A stretch of 6,761 bases of DNA, taken from positions 1-6,761 of the forward strand of contig JAYTOM010000203.1 in assembly GCA_043747765.1 (NCBI GenBank), given 5' to 3'. Positions 5,355 through 6,761 of the stretch are shown piece after piece; the stretch's first letter is position 1, and the number at the start of each line of letters is the position of its first letter. Under the pieces are notes generated by a model that saw nothing but the letters and a program-made list of their open reading frames with translations, was not told the origin of the DNA and did not search any database. Source of the stretch: WLMZ01 sp043747765. GTDB lineage: Bacteria > Actinomycetota > Acidimicrobiia > Acidimicrobiales > Ilumatobacteraceae. Made by a program: the position numbers and the translations under genes.

Positions 5355-6206
5355 TCAACCGCTGTCGGCTTCGGCCGCATCCGTGGTGGACATCGCGGGC
5401 GTCGCCAGGCGTGCCGCTGAGAGTATGGGCGTCTGATCGGCGGCGGGGAGAGCAGGGTCGGTCGCGGGTTGCGACGTCAACGTCTCGTCCGTGGAGAGGG
5501 CGGGGTTGCCGTCGACTTCCTGAGCGGCTTCCGGGGAGGTCTGCAACACCCAGACGGTGAGGGCGACGGCCGCGCCACCGAGGAGCGCGCCACCGACGAC
5601 GTCGCTGAGGAAGTGCATCCCGCGGTACATCCGCGACAAGGCGACGATGACAGGAACGACAGCCGTGACGATGACTGCGATGGTGCGCGCCCACACCTTG
5701 CGTGTGCGCCAGAACACGACCACGGCGATCGCGGCGTAGGCGACAGCGGCCGCGACGTGGCCGCTTGGAAAGCTCGAACCGACCGGCGAGTTGTCCAGCC
5801 GCGGCACCGCTGGCCGGCTGCGGTCGACGATCGTCGTGACCACGATGAACGCCGCAGCTTCGATCACGAGCGAGATGAGCAGGACCAGTGGTTCGAGCCA
5901 ACGTTTCCACACCATCAACAGAACCAGCGCGAGGGCCGCCGTCACGACGACCTTCGTCACCGTCTCGGCCAGATCAGAGCCCAACACGGTGACGTGGTTC
6001 CATGTTGGCGTGCGATGAGCGACCATCCAGTTGGCGACGCGTTGGTCGAGACGTGTGATCGCCGACGACTCGAGCGGCCCGGTGAGCAGCTTCCCGAACC
6101 CGATCCACACTGCTGTCAAGATCACCCAACCAGTGATCAGCTGCCAGGCCTGGCGACGGTGTACTGGCCACGTCGTCCGCAGCAGTCTCGACGGGCGTTC
6201 GGGCAT
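5355..6206 (-). CDS. PAP2 superfamily membrane phosphatase, motif-1 Lys replaced by Thr
   Basis: A 283-aa product from the ATG at 6206 to a TGA at 5357-5355. The frame also allows an ATG at 6314 (319 aa). I prefer 6206 because the extra 36 residues are polar and unconserved-looking, and a strong promoter match ends 10 nt before 6206, suggesting leaderless or near-leaderless translation; neither start has a good ribosome binding site. Motifs: TTIVDRSRP at 124-132 (Thr124 at the usual Lys of KX6RP), PSGH at 147-150 and SRMYRGMHFLSD at 191-202, so the His nucleophile H198 and H150 are kept. Six membrane segments lie at about 21-41, 83-100, 106-126, 151-166, 174-190 and 203-221. A tail of about 60 residues rich in Ala, Pro, Ser and Thr follows. 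The sequence RPAVPRLD before SSFPSGH resembles an actinobacterial PAP2 branch that often lacks the Lys. Probably a lipid phosphatase of unknown substrate. Confidence 0.9.
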   Translation of the reverse strand: MPERPSRLLRTTWPVHRRQAWQLITGWVILTAVWIGFGKLLTGPLESSAITRLDQRVANWMVAHRTPTWNHVTVLGSDLAETVTKVVVTAALALVLLMVWKRWLEPLVLLISLVIEAAAFIVVTTIVDRSRPAVPRLDNSPVGSSFPSGHVAAAVAYAAIAVVVFWRTRKVWARTIAVIVTAVVPVIVALSRMYRGMHFLSDVVGGALLGGAAVALTVWVLQTSPEAAQEVDGNPALSTDETLTSQPATDPALPAADQTPILSAARLATPAMSTTDAAEADSG

Positions 6207-6216
6207 CGCGCCGTGA

Positions 6217-6242
6217 ATACCCTGCGATGACGGTGAGCAAAC
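6217..6242 (-). promoter_or_regulatory. SigF/SigB-like promoter before the first PAP2 gene
   Basis: On the minus strand, GTTT (6242-6239), a 16-nt spacer and GGGTAT (6222-6217) are an exact match to the stress-sigma consensus of actinobacteria. The -10 ends 10 nt before the ATG at 6206, so transcription would start about 3 nt upstream of it or at it. Leaderless mRNAs are frequent in this phylum, and this explains the missing Shine-Dalgarno sequence. It would drive the PAP2-PAP2-DUF1206 row. Confidence 0.6.
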
Positions 6243-6564
6243 GTCGGTGTGCCGCACCTCCCGCGAGACAGGGCGGCCGGCGCGATCTGGCGAGGACGCG
6301 ACCGTCTTGAGCATCGTGCTCGGCCGGCGGCGACAGCGGCTCCTGGCGCGTGCGCTTCGTCGAGAGTGATGCTGACGCCTGGGGCGTCGAGCACCCGAAC
6401 ACCGAAACGATCATCTGGGCAGCGTTCAGCCCCCCACTCACCACGAGTCCTGCGAGATTCGATCGAAACGCGGTCCAGGCGATTGGGACAATGAGCCGCG
6501 ACCGGCGGTGATTACGACTGGCCTCGTGTTCAACTGCTCGACTGTGGAGGGCCGTTCGCGGAGA
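6243..6564. other. Spacer with possible degraded coding sequence
   Basis: No gene can be supported in these ~320 bases. The minus frame that carries the iron-permease piece stays open through here, but the translation loses any resemblance to the family after about 6568. It includes a hydrophobic run near 6423-6480 (LAGLVVSGGLNAAQMIVSVF) that could be a remnant or a chance product. Nothing is recognisable on the plus strand. Confidence 0.3.
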
Positions 6565-6567
6565 AAT

Positions 6568-6761
6568 GCTCAGTTTGTGCTGCACGGCTTGGTCGCTGCG
6601 AGTCTGGCCGTTCTGCAGCAACGCGACCATCAAGAATCTGATGATCGTCGTCGTGTTGATCTCGAGCTGATATAAACCGTCGAGGAAGGCGGACAACTTC
6701 CCGTGGGCGATGATCTCGACCGCGCCTTGGATCAGCTAGACGATCACGAGCAGCAAGCAGA
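6568..6761 (-). pseudogene. Low-affinity iron permease family protein, partial, in-frame TAG
   Basis: From the right edge the minus strand reads LLLVIV, a TAG at 6738-6736, then LIQGAVEIIAHGKLSAFLDG, YQLEINTTTIIRFLMVALLQ and NGQTRSDQAVQHKLS. The pattern WQLxINTxTTIxxFLMVxLxQNxQxRDxxAxxxKL is characteristic of the small membrane proteins named low-affinity iron permease (PF04120 type). Those also have a Trp in the preceding helix (VIWLLTG), just where the TAG lies, so a TGG-to-TAG change is likely. The usual C-terminal continuation is not seen past the KLS, suggesting truncation as well as the stop. The start is beyond the window. Iron transport by this family is weakly established; the family call rests on this motif alone. 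Confidence 0.55.

Noticed and set aside
4268..5380. Long minus-strand frame of 370 codons
   Set aside because: Arg/His/Pro-rich shadow of the canonical PAP2 gene in another frame, without family features.
5469..6230. Plus-strand 253-codon frame (and similar 4735-5436)
   Set aside because: Antisense shadows of the PAP2 genes; highly charged Asp/Arg/His composition typical of reverse frames in GC-rich DNA.

Overview
The window is high-GC DNA with GC-rich third codon positions, TGA stops on the intact genes, an actinobacterial-type hairpin without a clear T-tract, and protein families common in actinomycetes (DUF1206, PAP2, bacterial topoisomerase IB, hemerythrin HHE). It most likely comes from an actinomycete (Actinomycetota); I cannot name a genus. 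Every gene I can support is on the minus strand, so transcription runs from high to low coordinates.

Left part (1-850): the 5' end of a VOC/glyoxalase-like gene runs off the left edge and carries an in-frame TAG. It abuts an IS481-type transposase remnant that keeps the C-terminal part of the catalytic domain and also has an internal TAG. After about 120 unassigned, relatively AT-rich bases comes a hairpin and then the 3' part only (46 nt with CCA) of a CAU-anticodon tRNA. A tRNA 3' fragment with a downstream terminator and no 5' half is the classic scar of a tyrosine-recombinase attachment site, so I read 801-846 as an island boundary. Chromosome would lie to the left and accessory DNA to the right. 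A 12-bp tandem repeat sits 114 bp inside it.

Middle part (1241-2977): two recognisable but broken genes. One is a bacterial (poxvirus-type) DNA topoisomerase IB with one frameshift; the other is a hemerythrin HHE protein with two +1 frameshifts. When the frames are joined, all catalytic or metal-binding residues are present, so either these are recent pseudogenes or the sequence has small indel errors.

Right part (3397-6206): three intact membrane-protein genes in a row: a PAP2 phosphatase with one altered catalytic residue, a canonical PAP2 phosphatase, and a six-segment DUF1206 protein. Two of them are preceded by a SigF/SigB-like promoter match, GTTT-N16-GGG(T/A)A(T/A), with identical 16-nt spacing. 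At the right edge is a broken piece of a low-affinity iron-permease-like gene, again with an in-frame TAG.

Taken together, the right part looks like a general-stress cassette for envelope lipid phosphate metabolism, membrane protection, iron/oxygen handling and DNA topology, under an alternative sigma factor. Several of its members, and both left-flank genes, are decaying. The functional links are inference from gene families and promoter motifs.
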